Origin: an uncultured Bacteroidota bacterium
Lineage (GTDB): Bacteria; Bacteroidota; Bacteroidia; Flavobacteriales; Flavobacteriaceae
Direction: 5' to 3'
DNA: 64,000 nt
Assembly (NCBI GenBank): GCA_902597545.1
Contig: CACJYD010000006.1
Span: forward strand, 16,224-80,223
Within the stretch, counting starts at the first letter, position 1; every line of letters starts with the position of its first letter. The translations under genes were made by a program, and so were the position numbers. The notes beneath the pieces were generated by a model. It did not search any database. It saw nothing but the letters and a program-made list of their open reading frames with translations, and was not told the origin of the DNA. This document shows, piece after piece, positions 62,377 to 64,000 of the stretch.

Positions 62377-63960
62377 ATGATTAAAAGAACTCTAGCAATT
62401 ATTATATTTTTACTATTAGGATGTGAAAATAACTTAGATAGCTCAAAAGATATATTCAGATATAATGAATATTCAAATATTAGTTCACTTGATCCAGCAT
62501 TTTCCTCTACATTAAGAAATATTTGGCCAACGCATCAAATTTTCAATGGCTTAGTTAGAATGGATAAAAACCTCAATATTTTACCAGATATTGCTGAAGA
62601 TTGGACAATCAGCAATGATAAAAAAGTTTACAGTTTTAAAATTAAAGATAATATTTACTTCCATGAATCAACCTACTTTAAAAATGGTGAATCCAGGGTA
62701 GTTAATGCACATGATTTTGAATATAGTTTTAATAGATTAATAAATAAGAATATTGCATCTCCAGGTGCTTGGGTTTTAAATAATGTTAAAAGTTTTAAAG
62801 CGATAAATGATTCAATTTTTCAAATTGAACTTTTCACAGAATTTAATTCTTTTCTTGAAATTCTAACAATGAAGTATTGTTCTGTTGTACCTAAGGAGAT
62901 TGTTGATTCCTTGGGTAGCTCATTTTCAAAAAAACCTATAGGAACAGGGCCATTTAAATTCAAAAGATGGGATGAAAATATTAAGTTAGTTTTAGTTAAA
63001 AATGAAAATTATCATGAATTTGATGAATCTGGAAATAAACTTCCTTATTTAGACGGAATTTCTATTAGGTTTATACCAGATAAAAAAAGTGAATTTATGG
63101 AATTTCTGTCCGGAAATTTAGATTTCATAAGCTCACCTGAAAACACCATTATTGATCAAATATTTAATATAGATGGAAATCTTAATGAAAATTTAAGTGA
63201 CAAGTATAATCTTTCAAAAAGCCCATATTTAAATACTGAATACATTGGTTTTAATACATCGACAAACCTGAAAGAGGACTTACTTCTTAGAAAGGCAATT
63301 AACTACGCCATTGACAGAGAAAAAATGATGAAATTCTTAAGAAAAAATATAGGCTATCCTGCTAAAAGCGGTCTAGTTCCAAATGGATTAAATGATAATT
63401 TTTATGCAAATAGATATTTTAAAAATATTGATTTGGCTAGCAAATATTTAAATGAATATAAACAAATTAATAATGTTGAAAATATAACTATAAATTTAAC
63501 CACTGATGCTCAATATTTAGATGTACTAGAGTTTATTCAATCTGAATTAAAGTCATTAAATATTAATTTAAAAATTAATATTACTCCCCCATCAATTTTA
63601 AGACAAGGAAAAGCAACAGGAAAATTCGATGTTTTTAGAGCCAGCTGGATTGCTGATTATGCAAATCCAGAGAACTATTTTTCACTTTTTTACTCAAAAA
63701 ATCACACACCATTTGGTCCAAATTATACATTCTTTACAAACAAAGAATATGATAGTCTTTATGAGCAAACACTAATAATAAAAGATAAGGAGCAACTCAA
63801 CAAAATTTACATGAGAATGGAGGAAATTATTTCTGAGTATTCTCCGATAGTGCCACTATATTATGATATGAGCGTTAGGTTAAAACAAAAAAATATTATA
63901 GGATTAGATAATAACGCATTAAATATTTTGGATTTAAAAACAGTCTACAAGAAAAATTGA
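62377..63960 (+). CDS. oligopeptide-type ABC transporter substrate-binding lipoprotein
   Basis: 527 residues of the SBP_bac_5 family. Signal sequence ending in the lipobox LLLGCEN (Cys about 16). Family segments: YNEYSNISSLDPAFSSTLRNIWPTHQIFNGLVRMDKNLNILPDIAEDW, PIGTGPFKFKRWDENIKLVLVKNENYH, and FDVFRASWIADYANPENYFSLFYSKN. It delivers peptides or similar solutes to an inner-membrane permease not seen here; the permease genes may follow beyond 64 kb. Only 40 bases remain after the stop. Confidence 0.93.
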   Translation: MIKRTLAIIIFLLLGCENNLDSSKDIFRYNEYSNISSLDPAFSSTLRNIWPTHQIFNGLVRMDKNLNILPDIAEDWTISNDKKVYSFKIKDNIYFHESTYFKNGESRVVNAHDFEYSFNRLINKNIASPGAWVLNNVKSFKAINDSIFQIELFTEFNSFLEILTMKYCSVVPKEIVDSLGSSFSKKPIGTGPFKFKRWDENIKLVLVKNENYHEFDESGNKLPYLDGISIRFIPDKKSEFMEFLSGNLDFISSPENTIIDQIFNIDGNLNENLSDKYNLSKSPYLNTEYIGFNTSTNLKEDLLLRKAINYAIDREKMMKFLRKNIGYPAKSGLVPNGLNDNFYANRYFKNIDLASKYLNEYKQINNVENITINLTTDAQYLDVLEFIQSELKSLNINLKINITPPSILRQGKATGKFDVFRASWIADYANPENYFSLFYSKNHTPFGPNYTFFTNKEYDSLYEQTLIIKDKEQLNKIYMRMEEIISEYSPIVPLYYDMSVRLKQKNIIGLDNNALNILDLKTVYKKN

Positions 63961-64000
63961 AGTAAGTAATCCTTAGATAATTATTTATCTGGTGAAGAAT

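Noticed and set aside
63975-63990. AGATAA/TTATCT hairpin after the binding-protein gene
   Set aside because: Weak A/T stem with no U-run, cut off by the window edge; cannot be called a terminator.
1-64000. Search for CRISPR arrays, insertion sequences, prophage, integrases, toxin-antitoxin or restriction systems
   Set aside because: No spaced direct repeats, transposase or phage-like genes seen; every ORF of size belongs to core or family-assigned genes, and composition is uniform.

Overview
The window looks like a contiguous, gene-dense piece of a streamlined, strongly A+T-rich chromosome of a marine member of the Flavobacteriia (Bacteroidota). This is inferred from several things. TAnnTTTG -7 promoter boxes sit in front of many genes. 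There is little sign of Shine-Dalgarno sites and TTG starts are frequent. Family content is lineage-typical (DUF4290, DUF6095, DUF6580, a START-like protein, TIGR03643, DUF2911, an archaeal/eukaryal-type ProRS, split transketolase). Gene orders are also typical (folP-cdaA, tgt-lptF/G-accA-dnaB, thrS-infC-rpmI-rplT, rpsF-rpsR-rplI). Carotenoid genes plus a photolyase cluster suggest life in sunlit water. I see no phage, insertion sequence, integrase, toxin-antitoxin, restriction or CRISPR locus.

Layout. 1-8.3 kb: 3' end of folP, diadenylate cyclase cdaA, an ABC exporter with truA, a phosphodiesterase, rho, rpsT, tRNA-Glu and proS. 8.3-17.7 kb: a Tyr/Gly/Ser-rich lipoprotein, a FadL-like porin, folE, then a co-directional run cysS-yidD-lgt-DUF6095-thrS-infC-rpmI-rplT. 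infC is absent in full from the ORF track because it appears to start at AUA. 17.6-22.5 kb (minus): tgt-lptF/G-accA-dnaB. 22.6-27.3 kb: two-gene transketolase, beta-barrel protein, FKBP lipoprotein with Asp-rich repeats, phosphoribosyltransferase, aroK, tRNA-Lys, tRNA-Leu. 27.3-30 kb: crtI-crtB-crtZ. 30-37 kb: ribH with a TPR gene, recF-dciA, ndk, a DUF2520 protein, a KdsC-like phosphatase, a tiny membrane ORF, an SSS symporter and a DUF2911 protein. 37-41.2 kb: a light-related cluster (SRPBCC, SDR, CPD photolyase, cryptochrome/photolyase-related protein, TIGR03643). 41.2-46.8 kb: murA-DUF4290, DUF493, an NTPase with fmt and algH, then an aminotransferase with a START-like protein. 46.9-55.2 kb: tRNA-Met, hisS-rplI-rpsR-rpsF, priA, rdgB, a secreted protein, purB and DUF6580. 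55.2-64 kb: rmuC, carB, rpmH, TPR protein, hydrolase, small GNAT, mtaB and an oligopeptide-type binding lipoprotein.

The genes are mostly core functions: translation (six aminoacyl-tRNA synthetases or related charging factors, ribosomal proteins, IF3, Fmt, tRNA modification), replication and repair (DnaB, DciA, RecF, PriA, RmuC, photolyases), envelope biogenesis (MurA, Lgt, Lpt permease, YidD) and central metabolism. No intergenic stretch longer than 300 bases is without a gene; the 329-base gap between carB and the 59.5 kb TPR gene holds rpmH and a terminator.

The most interesting signals are architectural or residue-level. All 15 convergent gene pairs overlap tail to tail. infC has an AUA start. 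A 25-codon membrane ORF is packed between kdsC and a sodium symporter. The tRNA-guanine transglycosylase has lost its zinc cysteines. The photolyase-related protein lacks the iron-sulfur ligands of its family. MurA carries Asp in place of the fosfomycin-target Cys. I found no clearly undescribed multi-gene system.
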